Source: Verrucomicrobiota bacterium (GTDB lineage Bacteria; Verrucomicrobiota; Verrucomicrobiia; Limisphaerales; UBA9464). Taken from it: a stretch of DNA of 49,578 nt. A program made the translations under genes and the position numbers. This document shows, piece by piece, positions 7,457-15,072 of this stretch. The notes below the pieces were generated by a model. That model saw nothing but the letters and a program-made list of their open reading frames with translations. It made no database searches and had not been told where the DNA came from. Location: NCBI GenBank assembly GCA_947454705.1, contig CANGKZ010000038.1, positions 1 through 49,578 of the forward strand. The letters are read 5' to 3'. The stretch's first letter is position 1; the number at the start of each line of letters is the position of its first letter.

Positions 7457-7515
7457 GCGCGCCCCCGAACGATGCGATCCCGCCCCCCAGAGGGAAAGCC
7501 CCAACCCGCGCAACT

Positions 7516-7555
7516 CCACTCACCCACTCACCCACTCACCCACTCGCCCACTCAC
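7516..7555. repeat. Five tandem copies of an 8-base unit (CCACTCAC)
   Basis: Consecutive units CCACTCAC x3, CCACTCGC, CCACTCAC lie between two divergent starts (Nudix at 7456, methyltransferase at 7596). It is either slippage-prone filler or spacing in a shared promoter region. Confidence 0.8.
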
Positions 7556-7595
7556 CGCTCGCCTCCCGCTCCTTCCTCCGCCATGCTCTCCCGTC

Positions 7596-8339
7596 ATGGC
7601 GTCGCCCTATTCGTCCCGATATTACGAAGGTCTGAAGGAGGATTCCGCAGCCTCCGCGCGCGAGACCGTGCCGCTGGTGCTCCAGATGGCCCCGGCGCGC
7701 ACCGTCGTGGACGTCGGCTGCGGCTCCGGCACTTGGGCGCGCGCGTACGCGGATGCGGGGTGTACCATTATTGGTATCGATGGCGACATCGTGCAGGCGG
7801 ACCAACTGCTCATTCCGACCCAATCATTTCAACGCGCCAACCTGGCCCAGCCGTTTAAGCTGGATCGGACCTTCGATCTGGTGAACTGCCTCGAAGTGGC
7901 CGAACACCTCGATGGTTCCCGCGCCGATGGATTCGTGGCTGACCTCACCCGGCTGGGCGATGCGATCTTCTTCTCCGCCGCCGTGCCCGGACAGGGCGGC
8001 ACCCATCACGTGAACGAACAGTGGCAAAGCTACTGGAGTACCAAATTTGAATCCCACGGGTTCACCACCCTGGACTGCATCCGTCCGCAGATCTGGGACA
8101 ACACGAAGGTCGCCTGGTGGTACGTGCAGAATGCGCTGCTGTTTGTTCGCACGTCGCGTCTGTCGGAATTTCCCAAAGCCCGCGAAGCCGCGAAGCCCTG
8201 GCCCCGGGATCTGGTGCATCCCCGCGCCTACATGCGCGCGACGGTTCCATCGGAGATGTCGCCCCGCATGCTGAAGGAAGTGGCCCGCGCCCTGCCGCAT
8301 TTTCCGGGCAAGGTGCTGAAACACCTTCGCGGCGGCTGA
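7596..8339 (+). CDS. Class I SAM-dependent methyltransferase
   Basis: Protein of 247 residues. The start chosen gives MASPYSSRYYEGLKE; upstream in-frame sequence is the tandem repeat and is not coding-like. SAM-binding motif I is VVDVGCGSGTWARAYAD (37-53), the acidic residue of motif II is in TIIGIDGD, and FDLVNCLEVAEHL corresponds to motif IV. This is the Methyltransf_11/23 type, often acting on small molecules or sugars. The C-terminal part (VHPRAYMRATVPSEMSPRMLKE...) looks like sugar-locus methyltransferases. No neighbour suggests a substrate. Confidence 0.8.
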   Translation: MASPYSSRYYEGLKEDSAASARETVPLVLQMAPARTVVDVGCGSGTWARAYADAGCTIIGIDGDIVQADQLLIPTQSFQRANLAQPFKLDRTFDLVNCLEVAEHLDGSRADGFVADLTRLGDAIFFSAAVPGQGGTHHVNEQWQSYWSTKFESHGFTTLDCIRPQIWDNTKVAWWYVQNALLFVRTSRLSEFPKAREAAKPWPRDLVHPRAYMRATVPSEMSPRMLKEVARALPHFPGKVLKHLRGG

Positions 8340-8384
8340 CCTGCGGGCGTTGGGATTTTTCAATCCCCCGTTACGAACCCGTGT

Positions 8385-8774
8385 TCAGGCGGATTCGAGC
8401 AGCACGTTGGTGTAGATCCGTCGCTCGCCCGTGCGGATCAATCCGATCGATCCCGGCACCCGCGCCTTGAGTTGGAGATGCGGCACGGGGATCACCCGCG
8501 TGTCGCCAAAGGCCTGCGCGAATTCGCGACGGACCTCCTCCGGATTGTGTTCCTCGAATTCCGAAGCGATCCAGGCGCTGCCGGGCTTCCAATGTTGGAG
8601 GATGGCGCGGATGACATCGGGCACCGTGGGAATCCCATACACCAGGGAAAGATCCACCTCGGGAACATTCGGCCAGTGCGGGAACATGGAATCGGCGATG
8701 ACCAGCGTGTTGGTGTGACGCACCCGCGCGAGGAGCGAGAGCAGGTGCGGGTTGAGGATTCCGGACTGGATCAT
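8385..8774 (-). CDS. RbsD/FucU-family sugar mutarotase
   Basis: Protein of 129 residues starting at MIQSGILNPHLLSLLARVRHTN, which matches the N-terminus of D-ribose pyranase/L-fucose mutarotase including the catalytic histidine in RHTN and the conserved IADSMFP. The end IYTNVLLESA also fits (family 'Y.N.il'). These enzymes interconvert anomers of ribose or fucose. The family usually accompanies a sugar transporter or kinase; here it stands alone, between a methyltransferase and a phosphoglycerate mutase. A longer start at 8810 is possible. Confidence 0.82.
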   Translation of the reverse strand: MIQSGILNPHLLSLLARVRHTNTLVIADSMFPHWPNVPEVDLSLVYGIPTVPDVIRAILQHWKPGSAWIASEFEEHNPEEVRREFAQAFGDTRVIPVPHLQLKARVPGSIGLIRTGERRIYTNVLLESA

Positions 8775-8894
8775 GGAGCGAGCAAACCCGTCCGGGCTCG
8801 ACGGCGTCAAGCTTGCGACACCGGTTCGCGGCCGGATCGACGCCGGAACGGCGGTTGACCCGAACGCCCTCTGTCCGCAACCTCAGCGCGCTTT

Positions 8895-10124
8895 ATGAGC
8901 AAACTCGACGACGTCTACGCAAAGCTTCAGGTTAAAACCGGCGCCAAACTCGCCCTCGTGGTCCTCGACGGACTCGGCGACATCGCCACCCGCGAACAGG
9001 GCGGCATGACCCCTCTGGAAGCGGCCAAGACCCCGCACCTCGACGCCCTCGTGGGCCAAGGCGTGGCGCAGGGCCGCATGATCCCGGTCGCCCCCGGCAT
9101 CACCCCCGGCTCCGGCCCCGGCCATCTCGCGCTCTTCGGCTACGACCCCATCGAATGGGAAGTCGGCCGCGGGGTGATCGAAACCCTCGGCCTCGGCATT
9201 GAACTCAAGAACGGCGACGTCGCCGCCCGCGCAAACTTCTGCACCCTCGACGCCGCCGGGCTGGTCACCGACCGCCGCGCCGGCCGCATCGCCACCGAGG
9301 TCTGCGAACGCCTCTGCGGCATCCTCTCCTCGAAGATCAAGAAGATCGGCACCACCCAGGTGCTCATCTACCCTGGCAAGGAGCACCGCTTCGTGATCGT
9401 GTTCCGCGGCGCGGGACTCGAAGGACCGCTGACCGACACCGATCCGAACCGCGAAGGTCTGCCCATCGCCACCGCGAAGCCGATCGATCCCGCGAATGCC
9501 GGACAGAAGAAAGTCGCAAAGCTCATCGCCGATTTCTACAAGGCAGCACTGCCCCTGCTCGCCAAGGAAAAGCCCGCGAACGGCTTCCTCATGCGCGGCG
9601 TGGCGCACCAGCCCGACATCCCCACCTTCGAGCAGCGCTACGGACTCAAGGCCGCCGCGCTCGCCGTGTACCCGATGTACAAGGGACTCAGCCAGCTCGT
9701 GGGCATGACCAAAATTGAGGGACCCGAGACCATCGCTCAGCAGTTCGAGCGCTACGTGGCCGACTACGACAAGTACGACTTCTTCTTCATCCACTTCAAA
9801 TACACCGACAAGGCCGGTGAGGACGGCGACTTCGCCGCCAAGGTGAAGGCGATCGAAGATTTCGACGCCGCACTGCCGATCCTGCTCGCGCGCAAGCCGG
9901 ACGTGCTCGCCATCACCGGCGACCACTCCACGCCCGCCGCGGTCAAGGGCCACTCCTGGCATCCGCAGCCCGTGCTGCTGCACTCCGCGTACAGCGGTTC
10001 CGACAAGCTCCAGCGCTTCACCGAAACCGGCGCGAACAACGGCAGCCTGGGCATCTTTGAGGCCAAGTACCTCATGCGCCTGATGCAGGCGAACGCGAAG
10101 ATGTTCGACAAGTACGGGGCCTGA
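8895..10124 (+). CDS. apgM: Cofactor-independent phosphoglycerate mutase, archaeal (ApgM) type
   Basis: Protein of 409 residues interconverting 3- and 2-phosphoglycerate in glycolysis without 2,3-bisphosphoglycerate. Metal-site aspartate in VVLDGLGD (D25), the nucleophile serine region PGITPGSGPGHLALFGYDP (about 68-86), and the C-terminal metal motif ITGDHSTP (about 340-347) are all present, giving the alkaline-phosphatase-superfamily layout of ApgM. The length fits ApgM (about 400) rather than GpmI (about 510). A 12-base-pair hairpin separates it from the helicase gene 71 bases downstream. Confidence 0.92.
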   Translation: MSKLDDVYAKLQVKTGAKLALVVLDGLGDIATREQGGMTPLEAAKTPHLDALVGQGVAQGRMIPVAPGITPGSGPGHLALFGYDPIEWEVGRGVIETLGLGIELKNGDVAARANFCTLDAAGLVTDRRAGRIATEVCERLCGILSSKIKKIGTTQVLIYPGKEHRFVIVFRGAGLEGPLTDTDPNREGLPIATAKPIDPANAGQKKVAKLIADFYKAALPLLAKEKPANGFLMRGVAHQPDIPTFEQRYGLKAAALAVYPMYKGLSQLVGMTKIEGPETIAQQFERYVADYDKYDFFFIHFKYTDKAGEDGDFAAKVKAIEDFDAALPILLARKPDVLAITGDHSTPAAVKGHSWHPQPVLLHSAYSGSDKLQRFTETGANNGSLGIFEAKYLMRLMQANAKMFDKYGA

Positions 10125-10135
10125 TCCGGCCTTCA

Positions 10136-10175
10136 CACCCGGGGCGGATTGGCGAAACCGCTTCCGCCCCGGGTG
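10136..10175 (+). promoter_or_regulatory. Strong hairpin between apgM and the DEAD-box helicase gene
   Basis: Perfect 12-base-pair stem CACCCGGGGCGG (10136-10147) / CCGCCCCGGGTG (10164-10175) with a 16-base loop. No T tract follows, so it does not fit a standard Rho-independent terminator. It ends 20 bases before the helicase ATG and so would lie in the 5' leader of that gene. Confidence 0.6.
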
Positions 10176-10195
10176 GTATTCCGCTAGAAAACGCC

Positions 10196-11431
10196 ATGCA
10201 GTTTCACGAATTCGGGCTCCGCCTCGCCCTGCTCGACGCCGTTCAGGCCATGGGCTACAAGGAGCCGACCCCCATTCAGGAGAAAGCGATTCCCCTGATG
10301 CTGGAGGGCAAGGATGTCATCGGTTCCGCACAGACGGGCACCGGCAAGACCGCCGCATTTGCCCTTCCGATCATCCACCAGATTGGCACCCACGGCCCCG
10401 GGCCGCGCTGCCTCGTCCTCGAACCCACCCGCGAGCTCGCCTCGCAGACCGAGGAAAGCTTCAAGAAGTTCGCCCGCTTCACGAACCTCAACGTCAGCGT
10501 CGTCTTCGGCGGCGTCGGCTACGGCAAGCAGCGCGATGAACTCAAGGCCGGCGTGGACATCCTCGTCGCCACCCCGGGACGCCTGCTCGATCACATCCAG
10601 GAACGCCTGGTGGATCTCAGCGGCGTGAAGCACCTGGTCCTCGACGAAGCCGACCGCATGCTCGACATGGGCTTCCTGCCCGACGTCCGCCGCATCGTGG
10701 AACGCTGCGGCAAGGACCGTCAGACCGCGCTCTTCTCCGCCACCGTTCCCCCGGCGATCGAAACGCTCATCCAGTGGGCGATGCGGTCTCCGACAACGAT
10801 CGAAATCGGCCAGCGCCGCACCCCGGCCGAGACCGTCAACCACGTGCTCTATCCCGTGGCCGAAAAGCAGAAGAAGGACCTGCTTCGCGCGCTGCTGGAC
10901 CACGTTCACTACGAGTCCGTCATCATTTTCTGCCGCACCCGCCGCCGGGCGGACGACATCGAGGCCCTGCTCCGCCGCAACAATCACCGCGCCGCAGCCA
11001 TTCACTCCGACCGTTCGCAGAAGGACCGCGAACGCGCGCTCGAAGGCTTCAAGGAAGGCAAGTACGAGGTGCTCGTGGCCACCGACATCGCGGCCCGCGG
11101 ACTCGACATCGCCGACGTCACCCACGTCGTCAACTACGACGTCCCGCAGCATCCCGAGGATTACGTCCACCGCATCGGCCGCACCGGCCGCGCCAAGGCG
11201 TCGGGCGATGCCCTCACGCTCATGGTGGCCGAGGACGCGACCGCGGTGCGCTCCATCGAACGCTTCATCAGCCAGACCATCCCCCGAGTGAAGCTGGAAT
11301 CGTTCAAGTACGACTACACCGCGCTGTTCGACGACGGCAAGGATGGCCGCGGTCCCCTCGCGGATCGCAAGGTCAAGGGCGTGCGCCTCAGCGGCGGCTA
11401 CTTCTTCGGACCGGCCCGCCGGCGCAAGTAG
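10196..11431 (+). CDS. DEAD-box ATP-dependent RNA helicase
   Basis: Protein of 411 residues with the complete DEAD-box motif set: Q motif GYKEPTPIQ (20-28), motif I AQTGTGKT (45-52), PTRELA, TPGR, motif II DEAD (about 152-155), SAT, and motif VI HRIGRTGR (about 325-332). It unwinds short RNA duplexes with ATP, in ribosome assembly, RNA decay or cold adaptation. The C-terminal tail is short (GGYFFGPARRRK), as in RhlE-like core helicases, without an RNA-binding extension. A terminator follows at 11482. The leader hairpin at 10136 may bear on its expression. Confidence 0.93.
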   Translation: MQFHEFGLRLALLDAVQAMGYKEPTPIQEKAIPLMLEGKDVIGSAQTGTGKTAAFALPIIHQIGTHGPGPRCLVLEPTRELASQTEESFKKFARFTNLNVSVVFGGVGYGKQRDELKAGVDILVATPGRLLDHIQERLVDLSGVKHLVLDEADRMLDMGFLPDVRRIVERCGKDRQTALFSATVPPAIETLIQWAMRSPTTIEIGQRRTPAETVNHVLYPVAEKQKKDLLRALLDHVHYESVIIFCRTRRRADDIEALLRRNNHRAAAIHSDRSQKDRERALEGFKEGKYEVLVATDIAARGLDIADVTHVVNYDVPQHPEDYVHRIGRTGRAKASGDALTLMVAEDATAVRSIERFISQTIPRVKLESFKYDYTALFDDGKDGRGPLADRKVKGVRLSGGYFFGPARRRK

Positions 11432-11481
11432 TCGGTAATCGCTCCCCGCATTCCCAATTCCCAATTCAATTGGGTCAGAAC

Positions 11482-11511
11482 ATCCCGGCTTCCCGCCGGG
11501 ATTTTTCTTTT
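11482..11511 (+). terminator. Rho-independent terminator of the helicase gene
   Basis: Stem ATCCCGGC (11482-11489) / GCCGGGAT (11495-11502) with loop TTCCC, followed on the plus strand by TTTTCTTTTC. It sits between convergent genes; the T tract is on the helicase side only. Confidence 0.85.
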
Positions 11512-11512
11512 C

Positions 11513-13150
11513 CTACCGCCCCGCCAACCACGGCCAGTGCGCCATCGCCGCGACCCACAGGCCGATGCCAATCGCCAGCACCAACGAGTGCAGGAACACG
11601 AAGCGCAGAATCTTGCCCTCGATTCCGTGCTGATGCGTCGCCGTGCCCGCGACCACAATGCTCTGCGCATCGATCATTTTCCCCATCACCCCGCCGGTGG
11701 AATTCGCCGCTGCCATCAGGTGCGGATCGATTCCGAGCTGTTCCGCCGTGATGCGCTGGAGCGATCCGAACAACACGTTGGAGGCCGTGTCGGACCCAGT
11801 CAGCGCCACCCCGAGCCATCCCAAGAGCGTACCAAAAAAGGGATACCACGTGCCCGTCCCGGCGAGCGCGAGGCCGAGCGTGGCATCGGTGCCGGAGAAC
11901 TTGGTGACATTCCCCAGCGCGAGCATGGCCGCAATGGTGAGCAACGAGGGTTGAACGCGCTTGAGTGTGCTCAACCAAATCTGAAACAACCGGCGGGGTG
12001 AGAATCCCATCACCAATCCCGCAAACACACCCGCGAGGAGAATTCCGGTGCCGGTCGCGGAGAGCAGGTTCACCTTGAACACCGCCTTTTCAGGGCGCGC
12101 CTCGGCCACCACCGGCGGCGTGCGCTGCACCTGGAGGTGCAGGCCGGGAACCTCCACCGAGCGGGAGAAGGTTCGATCCAGCGAAGTCTTAACGCCGTTC
12201 ATTCCCCACACGAAAATGAAGACGGTGAGGATCAGCCACGGAACCCACGCGGCGAACTTCGAGGTTGAAGCCTTCGGGTGTGCCCCCGAGGACTCGACCG
12301 GTGCGTGCGCGTGGGACTCGGCGAGCGATTCCAACGGCTTCGGACTCCACACCTTCAGCACCGCGAGCACCGCGCCAATGCTGGCCAGCGCCGCGAGGGA
12401 ATCCACCACCCAGGGTCCGTGGTAATTCGAAACGAGAAACTGCGTCACCGCGAACGCACCGCCCGCGGCCACCGCCACAGGCCAGACCCCAATCGCGCCG
12501 CGCCATCCGCACATCGCGCAGACGATCCAGAACGGGATGATGGCCGAAAACACCGGAAGCTGCCGGCCGGCCATGGCGGACAATTTCATGAGGTCGAGCC
12601 CGGTCACCTCGGCCAGGGTGGTGATGGGAATGCCGATGCTTCCAAACGCGACCGGCGCGGTGTTGGCGATCAGGGAGAGGCCGCTGGCGTGGACCGGACT
12701 GAACCCCAACTGCATGAGCAACGCCGCGGTGATCGCCACCGGCGCACCGAATCCCGCCGCGCCTTCGATGAATGCGCCGAAGCAAAAGGCAATAAGGATC
12801 ACCTGCACGCGCGGATCGGGCGCAACCCCGGCGAGTTGGATCCGAAGGCTTTCAAACCGCCCCGACTCCACGGTCAAACGGTGGAGGAACATCACGTTGA
12901 GCACGATCCAGCCGATGGGAAAAAGACCATACGCCGCACCATATCCGGCGGCCCCCATCGCGGCGGACACCGGCATGCCGAATCCGAACACCGCCACCGC
13001 CAGGGCCGTCGCGAGTCCGGCCAATCCCGCGGTCCAGGCGCGGACGCGTCCGTGCGCCATCAATCCAAGCAGCACCACCACGGGCAAAAGCGCCACGGCA
13101 GTGGAGAGGACGCGTTGATGAAACGGGTCGTAGGATTGGGACCAGGGCAT
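11513..13150 (-). CDS. lldP: L-lactate permease (LctP family)
   Basis: Polytopic inner-membrane protein, 545 residues, close to the 551 of E. coli LldP. The start MPWSQSYDPF is the family's usual N-terminus; the frame continues 42 codons upstream without conservation. Signature segments are FCFGAFIEGAAGFGAPVAIT and the later ALTGSDTASNVLFGSLQ and GGVMGKMIDAQSIVVA. It takes up L-lactate (and often D-lactate or glycolate) with protons. About 90 residues in the middle (LAESHAHAPVESSGAHP...) form a less conserved loop. No lactate dehydrogenase gene is adjacent. The 197 bases to the divergent CotH gene probably hold both promoters, but I cannot assign boxes. Confidence 0.92.
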   Translation of the reverse strand: MPWSQSYDPFHQRVLSTAVALLPVVVLLGLMAHGRVRAWTAGLAGLATALAVAVFGFGMPVSAAMGAAGYGAAYGLFPIGWIVLNVMFLHRLTVESGRFESLRIQLAGVAPDPRVQVILIAFCFGAFIEGAAGFGAPVAITAALLMQLGFSPVHASGLSLIANTAPVAFGSIGIPITTLAEVTGLDLMKLSAMAGRQLPVFSAIIPFWIVCAMCGWRGAIGVWPVAVAAGGAFAVTQFLVSNYHGPWVVDSLAALASIGAVLAVLKVWSPKPLESLAESHAHAPVESSGAHPKASTSKFAAWVPWLILTVFIFVWGMNGVKTSLDRTFSRSVEVPGLHLQVQRTPPVVAEARPEKAVFKVNLLSATGTGILLAGVFAGLVMGFSPRRLFQIWLSTLKRVQPSLLTIAAMLALGNVTKFSGTDATLGLALAGTGTWYPFFGTLLGWLGVALTGSDTASNVLFGSLQRITAEQLGIDPHLMAAANSTGGVMGKMIDAQSIVVAGTATHQHGIEGKILRFVFLHSLVLAIGIGLWVAAMAHWPWLAGR

Positions 13151-13347
13151 GATGGGTCCGCGGATCAAACGGGAGCCACGTCGGTCGGGCAAGGCCTTCC
13201 CTTCGAATCGCAGTGGGGAGTTCCGGAAAGAATTGTGAAACTCCGTGCCATCGATGCCGGTTCTCCTGGAATCCACAGCCCCGCCGAGCCGATTGATTTT
13301 TCCGGCCAGGAGCTTGTCACCGCCGAAACCTCATCGTAACAAACTGC

Positions 13348-14991
13348 GTGCGTCCCCCTTGGAAATGGCTGCCCCGATCCGGCTGGAAACGTTGGCTCGG
13401 AATCCTCCTGATGACCTTCGGAGGCTTCGTGCTCTTCATCGTCGTCCTGATCGGGTCCGTGATTCTCGCCTGGCAGAATCCGTCGTTTCAGTCCTGGGCC
13501 ATCTCCAAGTTGGTAAACCTGCAGAAGCCAGCATTTGCGGAAGATCTCGAATCCGCACCGGCTCCCGTTCCGCAGTACAAGGGATTCGAAGGCCGGTTGG
13601 CCGACATGCAATCGATCGGTGACGTGTATCAGATCACCAACGTCTGGAACGTCCACCTCTCCTTCACCGAAAAGCAATGGACGGATCTGGGGCCGAACCG
13701 GGTTCCGCCGGTTTCCGGTTGGATGCGCGAACAAGGCCGCCCCGTGCTTCGCAATACCAATGCCCTTCGTTCCGGCCTAGCCGGTGTGCTGGGCTTCGAC
13801 TTTCCCTGGTCCGCCGCCACGGTCGAGTTTGGCGGCAAAACCTTCACCAATGCGGGAGTTCGCATCAAAGGCAACGGCACCTACCTGGCATCCATGGGTT
13901 CGTACAAACACCCATTCAAGGTGTCGCTCGACCACCACGTGAAGGGCCAGAAACTCCTGGGCAAGGGCACGTTCAATTTCGGAAATCTCGGCGCGGACTT
14001 CTCCTGTCTGGGCGATGCCCTGGGCTACGAGTTCCATCGCGAAGCGGGCGTTTATGCGCCACGAACCGCCTTCGCCCGGATGTTTCTCACCATCGAGGGA
14101 CGCGAGCAGCACCGCCTGCTGGGCCTCTACATCATGGCCGAGAATCCCGATGAAGCTTGGGCCAGGGAGCGCTTCGGACAAAAGGGCGCGGTGCTGTTCA
14201 AACCGGTTACTTATAACCTTTTTTCCGACCTCGGAACCGAGTGGACCCCGTACGCCGGCATTTACGATCCAAAGACGAAGATCACTTCGGAGCAAAAGGA
14301 GCGCGTCATCCGAATTATTCGCTTCGTGGCCAACAGCCCCGAGGATGCCTTCTCGGCCGGCCTCGCGGAGCACTTCGATCTCGAGGAAGTCGCCCGCTTC
14401 TTCGCCTGCGAGACGCTGCTGTCCAACTACGACGGCATCTACACCACCGGGCAGAATTTCCTGATGTACCTGCATCCACGGTCCAACCGGTTGGGGTTCA
14501 TTCCCTGGGACCTGGACCATTCCTGGGGCGAGGCTCAATTCATCAGCAACACCCACCAACGGGAGCATTCGGACATCTGGCAGCCCTGGGTCGGCAAGAA
14601 CCGATTCTTGGAACGACTGTTTTCCTCCCCGCCGTTTCGCGCCGCGTACCGCCAGGCATTGGAGGGACTTCTCGCCACGCAATTCGTTCCCTCGCGAGTG
14701 GCGCAGCGCATCGATGCCCTCGCCCCGGTCATTCGCCCGCTGCTCGCGGAGGTATCGACCAACCGGCTCAGCCGGTTCGAAATCGCGGTCTCGTCGAAAT
14801 TTACCGACGGACCACGCGACACCGAGCGGCCCGAGGATCCCAACCGCCCCGTCTGGCAGATCAAACGCTTTGTCGAGAATCGCTCCAAAAACGTGCGCGA
14901 TCAGCTCGACGGCAAGGTCAAGGGCGTCCGCGTTCAGCACGATGCTCCCAAGGACACGCAGCGCGAGACGCCGGACAAAAAGAAGCCCTGA
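13348..14991 (+). CDS. CotH-family (atypical kinase) membrane-anchored protein
   Basis: Protein of 547 residues, GTG start. One N-terminal membrane helix (about 17-42, WLGILLMTFGGFVLFIVVLI), then an extracytoplasmic part. The CotH core is visible: VRIKGNGTYLASMGSYKHPFKVSLD (about 172-196), NFGNLGADFSCLGDALGYEFHREAGV, YIMAENPD and the metal-binding FIPWDLDHSWG near residue 386. CotH proteins of Bacillus and eukaryotes are unusual protein kinases of the cell surface. In Verrucomicrobiota and Planctomycetes they are frequent secreted proteins of unknown substrate. The C-terminus is highly charged. It is followed by the ABC-F gene after 81 bases. Confidence 0.85.
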   Translation: MRPPWKWLPRSGWKRWLGILLMTFGGFVLFIVVLIGSVILAWQNPSFQSWAISKLVNLQKPAFAEDLESAPAPVPQYKGFEGRLADMQSIGDVYQITNVWNVHLSFTEKQWTDLGPNRVPPVSGWMREQGRPVLRNTNALRSGLAGVLGFDFPWSAATVEFGGKTFTNAGVRIKGNGTYLASMGSYKHPFKVSLDHHVKGQKLLGKGTFNFGNLGADFSCLGDALGYEFHREAGVYAPRTAFARMFLTIEGREQHRLLGLYIMAENPDEAWARERFGQKGAVLFKPVTYNLFSDLGTEWTPYAGIYDPKTKITSEQKERVIRIIRFVANSPEDAFSAGLAEHFDLEEVARFFACETLLSNYDGIYTTGQNFLMYLHPRSNRLGFIPWDLDHSWGEAQFISNTHQREHSDIWQPWVGKNRFLERLFSSPPFRAAYRQALEGLLATQFVPSRVAQRIDALAPVIRPLLAEVSTNRLSRFEIAVSSKFTDGPRDTERPEDPNRPVWQIKRFVENRSKNVRDQLDGKVKGVRVQHDAPKDTQRETPDKKKP

Positions 14992-15072
14992 CCCGGGCCC
15001 GCGAGGGCACCGCCGATTGATTCGCGGGAAACTTGGCCCTTTCCCGCCGTTTCGCGTAGGGTTGTTGGCTCT

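Noticed and set aside
8883-10136. Open frame of 417 codons antisense to the phosphoglycerate mutase gene
   Set aside because: It exactly mirrors a well-conserved gene and shows only low-complexity shadow composition. Similar antisense frames at 4819-6012, 10184-11464, 17121-18542, 24805-26037, 25803-27203, 29464-30588 and 32407-33624 were rejected for the same reason.
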